Shown: positions 16,312 to 25,405, counted from the first letter of the stretch. The stretch is 64,000 nt of DNA from Candidatus Saccharicenans sp. (GCA_024653215.1 JANLFU010000001.1:369932-433931); one strand, 5' to 3'. Notes: generated from the sequence alone by a model not told the origin. Translations and numbers: made by a program.

Positions 16312-17433
16312 ATGAACAATATTGAGATAATAAGAGTAAGCACAAAAAAGGACCGAGAGGCCTTTATCCGCTTCCCCTGGGAAATATACCGGGATTATCC
16401 CAACTGGGTACCGCCACTGCTCTTTGAGGTTCGGGCCAAGCTCGACCCAAGGAAAAATCCCTTCTTTGAGCATGCCGAGATGGACCTGTTCCTGGCCAGG
16501 AAAGACGGGCAACTGGCTGGCCGGGTGGCGGCCATCATTGACCAGCGCCATAACGAATATCACCGGGAAAAAGTGGTCTTCTTCGGCCTGTACGAGAGCT
16601 ATAACGACCTGGAGGTGGCCAGGGCCCTGCTGGATACCGTGGCTGGCTGGGGCCGGGAGCGCGGCATGGAAATCCTGCGCGGCCCGATGAACCTGTCCAT
16701 GAACGATGAATGCGCCTTCCTGCTGGAAGGCTTTGACCGGCCGCCGGTCATTATGATGCCGTATAACCCTCCATATTATAATGAATTAATGGAGAAGGCC
16801 GGGCTGGCCAAGGCCAAGGACCTCTATGCTTTCATCATGACCCGGGACCACCAGACCATGGAAAAGGTCCAGGCCGTGATCGAAAAGGTCAGGAGCGTAA
16901 CCTCTTTTGCCATGCGCACCGTCGATATGAAGAAAATTTACGAAGAGACAAGAAAGGTTGCCTATATATATAACCAGGCCTGGTCCAGGAACTGGGGCTT
17001 TGTCCCCTGGACCGAAAAGGAGATGGACTTCATGGCCAGGCGACTCAAGGATTTTGCCGACCCGGAGCTGGTCATCTTTGCCCTGCACGATGGAAAGGAA
17101 GTTGGCTTCGCCTTTGGCCTGCCCAATTACAACGAAATAATCAAGGACCTGAATGGCCGGCTGCTGCCTTTCGGCATTTTCCATTTACTGCTCAACCGGA
17201 AAAAAATCAAAGGAATGAGGGCGGTGGTCTTCGGCGTTTTACCCCAGTTCCAGCACACCGGGCTGGCCTATCTTCTCTATGATGAGCTGGAGAGGAGGGC
17301 CAAGGCCAAGGGATACGAATGGGCCGAGACTTCCTGGCAGCTTGAAGACAATGAAGCCATCAATAGATTTACCGCGTCCATAGGTGGTAAGATATACAAG
17401 AAATACAGGATATATGAAAAAAGACCGATCTGA
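16312..17433 (+). CDS. GNAT-family N-acyltransferase-like protein (YghO-like)
   Basis: A 373-residue protein starting MNNIEIIRVST; a GTG nine bases upstream is an alternative start. The C-terminal half looks like a GNAT acetyl-CoA-binding fold (VVFGVLPQFQHTGLAYLLYDELERRAKAKGY, resembling the usual Q/RxxGxG/A loop followed by a helix). The N-terminal half has the conserved FPWEIYRDYPNWVPPLL and GPMNLSMNDECAFLLEGFDRPP. It recalls the YghO-type family of larger GNAT proteins, whose substrate is unknown. The ribH gene starts 18 bases after its stop, so it heads the downstream run of genes. Confidence 0.72.
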   Translation: MNNIEIIRVSTKKDREAFIRFPWEIYRDYPNWVPPLLFEVRAKLDPRKNPFFEHAEMDLFLARKDGQLAGRVAAIIDQRHNEYHREKVVFFGLYESYNDLEVARALLDTVAGWGRERGMEILRGPMNLSMNDECAFLLEGFDRPPVIMMPYNPPYYNELMEKAGLAKAKDLYAFIMTRDHQTMEKVQAVIEKVRSVTSFAMRTVDMKKIYEETRKVAYIYNQAWSRNWGFVPWTEKEMDFMARRLKDFADPELVIFALHDGKEVGFAFGLPNYNEIIKDLNGRLLPFGIFHLLLNRKKIKGMRAVVFGVLPQFQHTGLAYLLYDELERRAKAKGYEWAETSWQLEDNEAINRFTASIGGKIYKKYRIYEKRPI

Positions 17434-17451
17434 CGGCCAAAGGAGAAAGAG

Positions 17452-17922
17452 ATGAAAATTTACGAAGGCAAGCTGCAGGCGAAAGGATACAGGATAGGCA
17501 TCGTCCTCAGCCGCTTCAACCAGTTTATCTCCGGTCACCTGCTGGAGGGAGCCCTTGAGGCCCTGAAAAAGCTGGGGGCGGAAGAGGCCAACCTGTCCGT
17601 CTACAAGGTCCCCGGCGCTTTTGAAATTCCCCTGGTGGCCAGGATGCTGGCCCGGAAAAAACAGGTCGACGGCATCCTCTGCCTGGGCGTTCTGATCCGG
17701 GGCGAGACACCCCATTTTGATTTTCTCAGTGCCGAGGTCACCAAGGGACTGGCCCAGGTGGCCATGGAAGAGGGATTGCCCGTGGCCTACGGCATCCTGA
17801 CGGTGGAGACCCTGGAACAGGGCATTGAGAGGGCCGGAACCAAGGCTGGCAACAAAGGCTACAACGCGGCCATGGCCCTGGTGGAGATGCTGAACCTGCT
17901 CCAGGATTCCAAGCTAAAGTAA
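17452..17922 (+). CDS. ribH: 6,7-dimethyl-8-ribityllumazine synthase
   Basis: A 156-residue enzyme that condenses 5-amino-6-ribitylaminouracil with dihydroxybutanone phosphate in riboflavin synthesis. Recognisable elements are IGIVLSRFNQFISGHLLEGA, the VPGAFEIPLVARML loop, CLGVLIRGETPHFDFLSAEVTKGL with the active-site His, and GILTVETLEQGIERAGTKAGNKGYNAA near the end. Length is standard. A strong AGGAGAAAGAG site precedes the ATG. The other rib genes are not adjacent; ribH next to nusB is a common bacterial arrangement. Product is needed for the FMN and FAD used by the redox operon at the start of the window. Confidence 0.97.
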   Translation: MKIYEGKLQAKGYRIGIVLSRFNQFISGHLLEGALEALKKLGAEEANLSVYKVPGAFEIPLVARMLARKKQVDGILCLGVLIRGETPHFDFLSAEVTKGLAQVAMEEGLPVAYGILTVETLEQGIERAGTKAGNKGYNAAMALVEMLNLLQDSKLK

Positions 17923-17944
17923 GGCCGGTTAGAGATTTCTGCTC

Positions 17945-18373
17945 ATGGGAAAAAGAAGAAAAGCCAGGGAGTGTGCTTTACAGATTCTATTTCAGCTGGA
18001 ATTCACCGGCGATGAACTGCCGCTGGTGCTGAAAGATTACTGGTCCAGGCAGGCTGTCCCGGCCGAGACCCGGGAATACTGCGAGTGGCTGGTCCGGGGA
18101 ATCTGTGAACACCAGGCCGAGGTGGACCGCACTATCCAGCAGGCTTCCAGGAACTGGCGGCTGGAAAGGATGGCCACCGTTGACCGGAATATCCTGAGGC
18201 TGGCCGTGTTCGAGATGCTCTTTGAAAAGAACCTGACGCCGTCCATCATCATGGATGAAGCCATCGAGATAGCCAAGAAGTATTCCGGGCAGGAGGCGGC
18301 CAATTTTGTCAACGGCATCCTGGACGGAGTGCACCACCAGCTCCAGGGTGCTCCCGGCCCGGATAAGAACTGA
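17945..18373 (+). CDS. nusB: Transcription antitermination factor NusB
   Basis: A 142-residue all-helical RNA-binding protein. It begins MGKRRKARECALQILFQLEF, the typical NusB N-terminus, and contains VDRNILRLAVFEMLFEKNLTPSIIMDEAIEIAKKYSGQEAANFVNGILDG, conserved for the family. With NusE (ribosomal S10) it binds boxA in rRNA leaders and keeps transcription going through rRNA operons. It sits 22 bases after ribH and 37 bases before lysS and lacks a strong ribosome-binding site of its own, suggesting coupling to ribH. Confidence 0.96.
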   Translation: MGKRRKARECALQILFQLEFTGDELPLVLKDYWSRQAVPAETREYCEWLVRGICEHQAEVDRTIQQASRNWRLERMATVDRNILRLAVFEMLFEKNLTPSIIMDEAIEIAKKYSGQEAANFVNGILDGVHHQLQGAPGPDKN

Positions 18374-18410
18374 AGCAGTTCGATCGGCACGATCTCAAGA
18401 GGTGATAAAA

Positions 18411-19931
18411 ATGAGTGAACAGCAAGGCAAGAAAGACCGCGAGCTGAAGCTGGTCCAGGAAGAGCTCAGCGACCAGGAACTGATCCGCCTGGAGAAGTGG
18501 CGGAAACTCCAGGAAAAGGGTCTGGAAGTCTTTCCCCACCGGGCCGAGGTCAGCCACTCCGTTTTCCAGGTGGTCGGGGAATTTTCCCCGTTGAGCAAGG
18601 AAGAACTGGAAGGAAAAGAATACCGGGTTAAGGTCCCTGGTCGAATCATGACCATCCGCAAGATGGGCCGGGCCACCTTCTTTCATATCGCCGACTGCCG
18701 CCGCCGGCTGCAGGTGTACCTGAGGGAAGACCAGGTCGGACCGGAAAATTACGAGCTGTTTGACCTGTTCGACATCGGCGACGTGATACTGGTCGAGGGG
18801 CGGCTGTTCCGGACCAGGACCGGGGAGCTGACCGTGCTGGCCGAGAAGTTCTCTTTCCTGGCCAAGTCTTTCCACCCGCTGCCGGAAAAATGGCACGGCC
18901 TGCAGGACGTGGAACTTCGCTACCGCAAGCGCTACCTGGACCTGATCATGAACCCGGAGTCGAGCGAGACCTTCATTACCAGGAGCCGGATCGTCAGCAG
19001 CCTGAGGAAATTTTTTGATGACCGCGGTTTCCTGGAGGTGGAGACCCCGATGATGCAGGTCATTCCCGGCGGGGCCCTGGCCAGGCCTTTCAAGACCTTC
19101 CATAACGCCCTGGGAATTGACCTCTACCTGAGGATTGCCCCGGAACTCTACCTGAAGCGCCTGGTGGTTGGCGGCCTGGAAAAAGTCTACGAGATAAACC
19201 GCAATTTCCGCAACGAGGGTGTTGACTCCCAGCACAACCCCGAGTTCACCATGCTGGAGTTCTACCAGGCATATATCGACTACAACCAGTTGATGGACCT
19301 GACCGAAGAGCTATTTGTCTACCTGGCCCGGGAAATTCATGGAAAAGAAGAATTCCCATACGGCGAGGAGACCATTTCCTTCAGGCGGCCCTGGAAAAGG
19401 CTTAAGTTCCTGGACGCGGTCCGGCAGTACAGCGGCCTGGCCCCGGCCAGGTTTGAGGACCAGGAGGCCCTGATAGAATTTGCGGCCACCCTGACCGCTG
19501 ACCGGAAACCGACCAGCTATGCCAAGGCCCTGGACGTTATCTTTGACAAGCTGGTCAAGGATAAGATTGTCCAGCCGACATTCATCATTAATCCCCCCCG
19601 GGAAATTTCCCCGCTGGCCAAGGCCGACCCGGTTCACCCGGAAGAGGCCAACCGCTTCGAGCTGATCATTGCCGGCATGGAGATTGCCAACGCCTTCTCC
19701 GAGCTAACCGACCCCTTCGAGCAACGGCAGCGCTTCGAAGAGCAGGCAGCCATGAGACAGACCGGGGACGAGGAATCACACCTGGTGGACCTGGATTACG
19801 TTGAGGCCCTGGAATACGGCCTGCCGCCCACCGGCGGCGAGGGCATCGGGATAGACCGGCTGACCATGATCCTGGCCAACCGGAAATCGATCCGGGAGGT
19901 AATCCTGTTCCCGCTCCTGAAACCGCGATGA
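18411..19931 (+). CDS. lysS: Lysine-tRNA ligase, class II
   Basis: A 506-residue class II synthetase that charges tRNA(Lys). An N-terminal OB-fold anticodon-binding domain (VPGRIMTIRKMGRATFFHIAD) is followed by the catalytic domain. Motif 1 includes SSLRKFFDDRGFLEVETPMMQ, motif 2 FRNEGVDSQHNPEFTMLEFYQA, and motif 3 GGEGIGIDRLTM. The ATG at 18411 has a good AGAGGTGAT site; the open frame upstream overlaps nusB and is not used. It lies between nusB and the Lol genes in a likely single transcription unit. Confidence 0.97.
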   Translation: MSEQQGKKDRELKLVQEELSDQELIRLEKWRKLQEKGLEVFPHRAEVSHSVFQVVGEFSPLSKEELEGKEYRVKVPGRIMTIRKMGRATFFHIADCRRRLQVYLREDQVGPENYELFDLFDIGDVILVEGRLFRTRTGELTVLAEKFSFLAKSFHPLPEKWHGLQDVELRYRKRYLDLIMNPESSETFITRSRIVSSLRKFFDDRGFLEVETPMMQVIPGGALARPFKTFHNALGIDLYLRIAPELYLKRLVVGGLEKVYEINRNFRNEGVDSQHNPEFTMLEFYQAYIDYNQLMDLTEELFVYLAREIHGKEEFPYGEETISFRRPWKRLKFLDAVRQYSGLAPARFEDQEALIEFAATLTADRKPTSYAKALDVIFDKLVKDKIVQPTFIINPPREISPLAKADPVHPEEANRFELIIAGMEIANAFSELTDPFEQRQRFEEQAAMRQTGDEESHLVDLDYVEALEYGLPPTGGEGIGIDRLTMILANRKSIREVILFPLLKPR

Positions 19932-19955
19932 AGAAAGGATGCAGGTGAGACCGGA

Positions 19956-21173
19956 ATGAGCTTTGAATTGTTCCTGGCCCGCAGGTACCTGACTGCCAGA
20001 AGGAAGCAGGCCTTTATTTCCGTCATCACCTCTGTTTCCATCCTGGGAGTGACCATCGGGGTGATGGCCCTGGTCATTGCCCTGGCCCTGATCACCGGGT
20101 TCCAGGAGGATGTCCAGGGCAAGATCCTTGGAGCTACCTCCCACCTGATGGTCTCCGACCTGTCTGGACAGGGTTTAAAAGAATATCGAGCGCTGGCCGA
20201 AGAGATACGGAAGATTCCAGAAGTGGAGTCGGTCACCCCGGTCATTTATAACACCGTTCTGATTCTCGGCCCGGCCCGCAACTCGGGTGCCCTGCTCAAG
20301 GGCCTGAATTTCGAAGAAGAGACTAAGGTGTCCGGCTGGCTCAACCGGCTGATGGCCGGCCAGCTGCCCGGTGCCGGAAGCGAGGAAGAAATAGTTCTGG
20401 GGAAAGACCTGGCCGCCGCCCTTGGTGTCGGCCCGGGCGACCGGGTGAGCGTACTCATTCCCTCCGGCCGGCTGACCCCGGTTGGAGTCCTGCCCCGCAC
20501 CAGGACTTTCCGGGTGAGCGGACTTTTTGATTCCGGGCTTTACGAATTTGATTCCTCCACGGCCCTGATTTCCCTGGACCTGGCCCAGAAGCTGTACAAC
20601 CTGCCGGAAAGGGTGTCCTATCTCCAGGTCAGGATAAAGGATATTTTTCAGGCCGACAAGGTGGCTGAAAAAATTTACCGGTTGACCTCTTCCGGCATTT
20701 ACGTGACCACCTGGATGGAGCTGAACCGCTCCCTCTTTTCAGCCCTGAAGCTGGAAAAAACTCTGCTCTTCCTGACCATAACCCTGATCGTGGTGGTGGC
20801 CGCGCTGAACATCATCGCCAGCCTGGTGCTGATGGTCATGGAAAAAACCAGGGATATCGGGGTGCTGATGGCCATGGGGGCGACCGCCACCAGCATCAGG
20901 AAGATTTTTTTCCTGCAGGGGGCCATCATCGGGGTGGTGGGCACCGGCCTGGGGCTGGTCCTGGGCCTGGTCTGGTGCTGGCTGGCCAATGCCTTCAAGC
21001 TGATCAAAGTGCCGGTGGATATTTACCAGATTTCCTACGTTCCCTTTCACCCCAAGCCCCTGGACCTGGCCCTGATCGTGCTGGTGACCCTGGCCATTAC
21101 TTTTATTTCCACCATCTTCCCCTCGCGGCGGGCAGCCCGGATTGACCCGGTTCAGGCTCTGAAATATGAATAG
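19956..21173 (+). CDS. LolE/LolC-type lipoprotein-releasing ABC permease
   Basis: A 405-residue permease that, with LolD, extracts mature lipoproteins from the inner membrane and hands them to a carrier. The N-terminus FELFLARRYLTARRKQAFISVITSVSILGVTIGVMALVIALALITGFQED is diagnostic for LolC/LolE. A periplasmic domain follows, then three membrane segments with the GVLMAMGATATSI coupling loop. Only one permease gene is present, so it may act as a homodimer or combine LolC and LolE roles. lolD follows 15 bases downstream; bamA, another envelope-assembly gene, comes next. Confidence 0.93.
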   Translation: MSFELFLARRYLTARRKQAFISVITSVSILGVTIGVMALVIALALITGFQEDVQGKILGATSHLMVSDLSGQGLKEYRALAEEIRKIPEVESVTPVIYNTVLILGPARNSGALLKGLNFEEETKVSGWLNRLMAGQLPGAGSEEEIVLGKDLAAALGVGPGDRVSVLIPSGRLTPVGVLPRTRTFRVSGLFDSGLYEFDSSTALISLDLAQKLYNLPERVSYLQVRIKDIFQADKVAEKIYRLTSSGIYVTTWMELNRSLFSALKLEKTLLFLTITLIVVVAALNIIASLVLMVMEKTRDIGVLMAMGATATSIRKIFFLQGAIIGVVGTGLGLVLGLVWCWLANAFKLIKVPVDIYQISYVPFHPKPLDLALIVLVTLAITFISTIFPSRRAARIDPVQALKYE

Positions 21174-21188
21174 ATTAATGGAAGGATC

Positions 21189-21899
21189 ATGGTAACGGAA
21201 AACAACCAGGTCATTATCAGGACCGAAAACCTGGGCAAGGCCTACCCGCTGCCCGGGAATGACTGGCTGCGGGTTTTTGAGGGCATAGACTTTGAGCTCC
21301 GGGCCGGGGAACTGGTGGCCGTCATGGGAGTTTCCGGTGTAGGGAAAACTACCTTTTTGAACATAATCGGCGGCCTGGACCGGCCGACCGAAGGCCGGGT
21401 CTTTTTCCAGGGCCAGAATCTCTGGGAAAAGACTCCGGTCGAGATTGCCCTGCTCAGAAACAGGTACATCGGGTTCGTCTTTCAGTTTTATCATCTCCTG
21501 CCTGAATTTTCGGCCCTGGAGAACGTGGCCATACCCCTGCTGATTGCCGGCAGAAGCCGGGAGGAAGCGATGGAGCAAGCCGCCCGGGCCCTGGAAGAGG
21601 TGGGCATGGGGGCCAGGCTTGACGCCCGTCCGGCCCAGCTTTCCGGGGGAGAACAGCAAAGGGTGGCCGTGGCCAGGGCCCTGGTAACCGGCCCCGGGCT
21701 GCTGCTGGCCGATGAGCCCACCGGCAACCTGGACTGGAAAACAGGCGAAAAGATCCTGCAGCTGATAACTGACCTCCACCGGAAGAAAGGCCTGTCCTCG
21801 ATAATCGTTACCCATAATGAGAGGATAGCCCGTTACTGCCATAAGGCTTACCTGCTGGAAGCCGGCCGGATGAAACTTTTAGAGGGGCCAGCAGGTTAA
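21189..21899 (+). CDS. lolD: LolD-type lipoprotein-releasing ABC ATPase
   Basis: A 236-residue ABC ATPase. Walker A is GVSGVGKTT, the signature is LSGGEQQRVAVARA and Walker B is LLLADEPTGNLD. The YRHLLP-like FQFYHLLPEFSALENVA segment is typical of the LolD/MacB branch. It powers the adjacent permease. A GAAGGATC ribosome-binding site overlaps the end of the permease gene's leader. The MacB-like permeases at 9328-11816 lack an ATPase, and sharing of this one is conceivable but not shown. Confidence 0.94.
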   Translation: MVTENNQVIIRTENLGKAYPLPGNDWLRVFEGIDFELRAGELVAVMGVSGVGKTTFLNIIGGLDRPTEGRVFFQGQNLWEKTPVEIALLRNRYIGFVFQFYHLLPEFSALENVAIPLLIAGRSREEAMEQAARALEEVGMGARLDARPAQLSGGEQQRVAVARALVTGPGLLLADEPTGNLDWKTGEKILQLITDLHRKKGLSSIIVTHNERIARYCHKAYLLEAGRMKLLEGPAG

Positions 21900-21951
21900 T
21901 TATTGTATGAAGCCTGTTTCCAGAGAAAAATTTACAGGCGGACCTGACTCT

Positions 21952-21980
21952 TTGAAAAATGGCCAACAATATGGTATAAA
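21952..21980 (+). promoter_or_regulatory. Strong promoter immediately upstream of bamA
   Basis: TTGAAA at 21952-21957, exactly 17 bases of spacer, and TATAAA at 21975-21980 with the extended TGg (21972-21974). The start point predicted at about 21986-21989 lies on the first codons of bamA. Confidence 0.7.
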
Positions 21981-21983
21981 GTT

Positions 21984-24305
21984 ATGTCAATGAGAAGACT
22001 CAGCCTGGTTATATTCATATTATTCGTGGTTTCGACGGCCACGCTTTCTGCCCAGCAGGTTATCGAGAAGATAGAGGTTATTGGCAACAACCGCATCTCC
22101 CAGGAAACCATCGTCTATTACCTTTCCTCGCGCGAGGGCGATTATTACAACGAGGCCCTGCTCAAGAAGGATTTTAAGGTCCTCTGGTCGACCGGCTTTT
22201 TCTCCAACCTCCGGATAGAGGAACAGGACGGAACCAGGGGCAAGATCATCAGGATTTTTGTCGAGGAAAACCCGGTCATCAAGAACGTGGTTTTTCGCAC
22301 CGGAAAGAAGGTTAAAGAAAACGATATCGTCAACAAGCTGAAAGAGAAGGACGAGTACATTGCCGCTCATTCCCACTACAACCCCTTCCGGGTGCAGAAG
22401 GCCAAGAAGACTATCAAGGAACTGCTGGAGGAAAAGGGCCTGCAGGCAGCCAGGATAGAGGCCGAGCTGGTGACCCGGGCCAACAACGAGGTGGACCTGG
22501 TCTTCAGGATTGACGAAGGGGCCAGGTTGCGGGTGGGTGAGGTGGTCTTCGTCGGCCGGACCAAGATTCCCGACAGCTTCCTGGTGGAGGCCATGAAGGA
22601 CAACCGCCGGCACAGTCTATTCAACTGGATTGCCAACAAGGACGTTTTCAAGAAAAACAAGCTGGAAGAAAACCTGGCCGAGATCAAGAAGAAGCTCCAG
22701 GAATACGGCTACATGGAAGCCAGTGTCGGCGAGCCCCGGTTCGAAGAAATAACCAGGAGAAATGTCCTGTTCAGCAAGCAGAAAATGATGCGGATTATCA
22801 TCCCGGTCGAACCCGGCCACGTTTACCGCACCGGTGAAATCAAGATTGAAGGCAACAAGTTCTTCACCACCAGGTACCTGCAGAGCCTGGTCAAACTGCA
22901 GCCGGGAGATATCTACAGCTCCAAGAAGCGGGAAAAGACCGTCGAGTCCATGGGGGAGAGTTACCGCAATTTTGCCTTTCTCTATGCCCAGATAATTCCG
23001 GTTGAAAACCTTGACCCCAGGAAAAAGGTGGTCAACGTGACCTTCAACGTCCAGGAAGGGGAAGTGGCCTTCCTGAGGCGGCTGGAATTTCGGGGCAACA
23101 CCTTTACCAAGGACAAGGTGCTGCGCCGGGAGTTCCTGATGCGCGAGGGCGACCGGTTCAGCCTGGCCGTCTTCAAGGACAGCCTGCTGAGGCTCAAGCA
23201 GCTGGGCCTGGTTGACGTGGAAAAAGAGCCCGATATCAAGCCCGACCCGGAAAATCCTACCCAGATAGATGTCAACCTGAACGTCAAGGAACTGCAGCGG
23301 AACAACATCCAGTTTACGGCCGGTTATAGCGGCTACGAGGGCACCTTTGTGGCCTTCAGCTACTCGACCGTGAATTTCCTGGGAACCGGGGAAACCCTGG
23401 ACCTGACCCTGCAGCACGGAAAGCGGGTCAAGAATTACAGCTTCGGGATGAGCCAGCCCTACATTTTCGACAAGCCGATGACCGTGGGCTTCAACGTCTT
23501 CGACCGCAAGATCACGATTCCCTATCTTTACAACCAGTTTGCCAAGGGCATCAGGCTGACCTACGGCACCCGGGTTTACGGGTACCTGCGGTTCAACCTG
23601 AACTACAGTTTTCAGAAGCAGATAATGGAAATTCCCAGTTATGACACTGAGGAAGGACAGCAGTATTATTACAATCCCTATTTTTATCCTGGCAAGTACT
23701 TCGTCAGCGCTCTGGAACCGGTTCTTTACCAGTCGACCATAGACAGCCCCCTGACCCCCAGCCGGGGCACGATGTACACCGTGGCCTTCAGGTATGCCGG
23801 TAACTTCCTGGGCGGAGACGTCCATCTCTACCGGCCGAGGTTCGAGTTTGCCCGCTACCAGCCGCTATGGGGCAACCACGTGCTGGGCCTTCACGCCGAG
23901 TACCAGTTCATCAAACCCATCGGCAACCATGAAGTACCCTACTGGGAAAGGTTTTTCCTGGGCGGCGAACAGTCGATCCGTGGTTACGAGTATTACACCA
24001 TCGGCCCGCGGGACGAAAAGAATATCCTGATCGGCGGGGTGAAGTCGCTGATTTTCAACTTCGAGTACATAGTCCCCCTGGGCGGGCCGCTCTACGGCAT
24101 ACTGTTCTATGACGTGGGCAATGCCCTCCTCCAGTCCGAGAAGTTCAGCCCCAAGAACATGTACAGCTCAGCCGGGCTTGAAGTCCGGGTGTTTGTGCCG
24201 GCTCTGAGGGTGCCCTTCCGGCTGATTTTTGCTTACAACAACAGGAAAATCTACGTGGACGATTCCAATTTTGCCTTCCGCTTCGCGGTCGGCACCACCT
24301 TCTGA
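21984..24305 (+). CDS. bamA: Outer membrane protein assembly factor BamA
   Basis: A 773-residue Omp85 protein that inserts beta-barrels into the outer membrane. A signal peptide (RRLSLVIFILFVVSTATLSA) is followed by five POTRA-like repeats to about residue 400, for example VIEKIEVIGNNRISQETIVYYLSSREGD, VYRTGEIKIEGNKFFTTRYLQ and VAFLRRLEFRGNTFTKDKVLRREFLMREGD. A 16-strand barrel region completes it. The lid motif appears as GGEQSIRGYEYYTIGPRD (IRGY in place of VRGF), and the C-terminus ends in an aromatic (AVGTTF). The upstream promoter suggests the real start may be the second ATG at 21990. It is followed by skp and fabZ, as in many diderms. Confidence 0.97.
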   Translation: MSMRRLSLVIFILFVVSTATLSAQQVIEKIEVIGNNRISQETIVYYLSSREGDYYNEALLKKDFKVLWSTGFFSNLRIEEQDGTRGKIIRIFVEENPVIKNVVFRTGKKVKENDIVNKLKEKDEYIAAHSHYNPFRVQKAKKTIKELLEEKGLQAARIEAELVTRANNEVDLVFRIDEGARLRVGEVVFVGRTKIPDSFLVEAMKDNRRHSLFNWIANKDVFKKNKLEENLAEIKKKLQEYGYMEASVGEPRFEEITRRNVLFSKQKMMRIIIPVEPGHVYRTGEIKIEGNKFFTTRYLQSLVKLQPGDIYSSKKREKTVESMGESYRNFAFLYAQIIPVENLDPRKKVVNVTFNVQEGEVAFLRRLEFRGNTFTKDKVLRREFLMREGDRFSLAVFKDSLLRLKQLGLVDVEKEPDIKPDPENPTQIDVNLNVKELQRNNIQFTAGYSGYEGTFVAFSYSTVNFLGTGETLDLTLQHGKRVKNYSFGMSQPYIFDKPMTVGFNVFDRKITIPYLYNQFAKGIRLTYGTRVYGYLRFNLNYSFQKQIMEIPSYDTEEGQQYYYNPYFYPGKYFVSALEPVLYQSTIDSPLTPSRGTMYTVAFRYAGNFLGGDVHLYRPRFEFARYQPLWGNHVLGLHAEYQFIKPIGNHEVPYWERFFLGGEQSIRGYEYYTIGPRDEKNILIGGVKSLIFNFEYIVPLGGPLYGILFYDVGNALLQSEKFSPKNMYSSAGLEVRVFVPALRVPFRLIFAYNNRKIYVDDSNFAFRFAVGTTF

Positions 24306-24341
24306 GGTGCGGAACCACTTTATATTTAGCTTGGAAAAGTG

Positions 24342-24347
24342 TAAAAT
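24342..24347 (+). promoter_or_regulatory. -10 element (TAAAAT) for skp-fabZ
   Basis: GTGTAAAAT ending at 24347, followed by an AGGAGG ribosome-binding site at 24365-24370 and the skp ATG at 24378. It would give an internal transcript of skp and fabZ independent of bamA. Confidence 0.45.
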
Positions 24348-24377
24348 TATCAACTATTAATTTTAGGAGGATTGAAA

Positions 24378-24914
24378 ATGCGCAGAATACTGACGGCGGT
24401 TTTACTCCTGGCGGTCATGTTGATTGCCGGCAGCCACCTGGCCCTGGCCCAGCAGGCCCTGAAGATCGGGGTGATCAATTCCCAGGAAATTCTGGAGAAA
24501 TCGGCTGAGGGCAAGAAAGCCATCGCCCAGCTGGAAGAGAAAAACAGGAAGACCCAGCAGGACCTGGCCAAGCTGGACGACCAGATCCGGCAGCTGGAAA
24601 GCCGGCTGAGCACCCAGCAGCTGACCATGACCCAGGAAGCCATTCTGTCGCTGAGTGTTGACCTGGACCGGAAGAGGACCGAGAGACAGAGGATGGCCGA
24701 GGACGCCCAGAAAGACATGCAGGAACTCACCCAGAGACTCTACATGCGGATTCAGAGCGAGGTCATGCCCATCATCAACAAGCTCGGACAGGAAAAAGGC
24801 CTGGACCTGATCCTGGACCTCAGGGAGAGCGGAGTGCTCTTTTTCTCCCCGGCCGTGGACCTGACCCAGGAAGTTATCAAGAGGTACGACGCCAGCAAGG
24901 CCCCGGCCAAGTAA
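24378..24914 (+). CDS. Periplasmic chaperone Skp (OmpH family)
   Basis: A 178-residue secreted chaperone that holds unfolded outer membrane proteins for BamA. Signal peptide MRRILTAVLLLAVMLIAGSHLALAQQ; then LKIGVINSQEILEKSAEGKKAIAQLEEKNRK, the Skp-type first strand and helix, and a long charged coiled-coil arm (KTQQDLAKLDDQIRQLESRL onward), and a final strand GLDLILDLRESGVLFFSP. The start is the ATG at 24378, 8 bases after the AGGAGG; a TTG two codons upstream is poorer. It lies between bamA and fabZ. Confidence 0.92.
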   Translation: MRRILTAVLLLAVMLIAGSHLALAQQALKIGVINSQEILEKSAEGKKAIAQLEEKNRKTQQDLAKLDDQIRQLESRLSTQQLTMTQEAILSLSVDLDRKRTERQRMAEDAQKDMQELTQRLYMRIQSEVMPIINKLGQEKGLDLILDLRESGVLFFSPAVDLTQEVIKRYDASKAPAK

Positions 24915-24935
24915 GTTGTCCCGAACATTAGCCCG

Positions 24936-25385
24936 ATGAACTCGGAACAGATCGAGAAATGGTTACCCCACCGGTATCCGTTTCTCCTGGTGGATAGAGT
25001 CCTGGAGCTTAAGCCTGGCGAGAGCATCCTGGCTCTGAAGAATGTTACCTATAACGAACCCTTCTTCACGGGTCATTTCCCGGGACTCAAGCTGATGCCC
25101 GGCGTGCTCATTGTCGAGGCTTTGGCCCAGGCCGGGGGCATACTTCTCTACCATTCGCTTCCGGAGCCGGAAAAAGTGGTCATGGTCATGAGCAAAATAG
25201 AGGAAGCCAAGTTCAGGAAGCCGGTGGTACCCGGCGACCAGTTAAAACTTTCAGTGCAGATGCTCAGACAGAAAGCCGGCTTCTATTATTTTTCCGCCCA
25301 GGCCACGGTCGACGGGGAAGTGGTAGTCGAAGGGAAGCTCACGGCCGGTTTGATGAAGAAAAATAATCCGGATGAGGGCAGGTAA
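24936..25385 (+). CDS. fabZ: 3-hydroxyacyl-ACP dehydratase FabZ
   Basis: A 149-residue hotdog-fold enzyme that dehydrates (3R)-hydroxyacyl-ACP in fatty acid synthesis. It begins MNSEQIEKWLPHRYPFLLVDRVLELKPGE, with the catalytic His in PHRYPFLLVD and Glu in GVLIVEALAQAGGI. In many diderms fabZ sits between lpxD and lpxA; neither is here, and an intrinsic terminator overlaps the fabZ stop. Lipid A genes, if any, are elsewhere. Confidence 0.97.
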   Translation: MNSEQIEKWLPHRYPFLLVDRVLELKPGESILALKNVTYNEPFFTGHFPGLKLMPGVLIVEALAQAGGILLYHSLPEPEKVVMVMSKIEEAKFRKPVVPGDQLKLSVQMLRQKAGFYYFSAQATVDGEVVVEGKLTAGLMKKNNPDEGR

Positions 25386-25405
25386 AGCCCTCATCCGGTC
25401 TTTTC
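25368..25405 (+). terminator. Rho-independent terminator at the end of fabZ
   Basis: A perfect 12-bp stem, CCGGATGAGGGC (25368-25379) with GCCCTCATCCGG (25387-25398), a 7-base loop and a TCTTTTCT tail. The 5' arm lies within the last codons of fabZ and the loop contains its stop region. It closes the transcription unit that began upstream of bamA. Confidence 0.9.
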
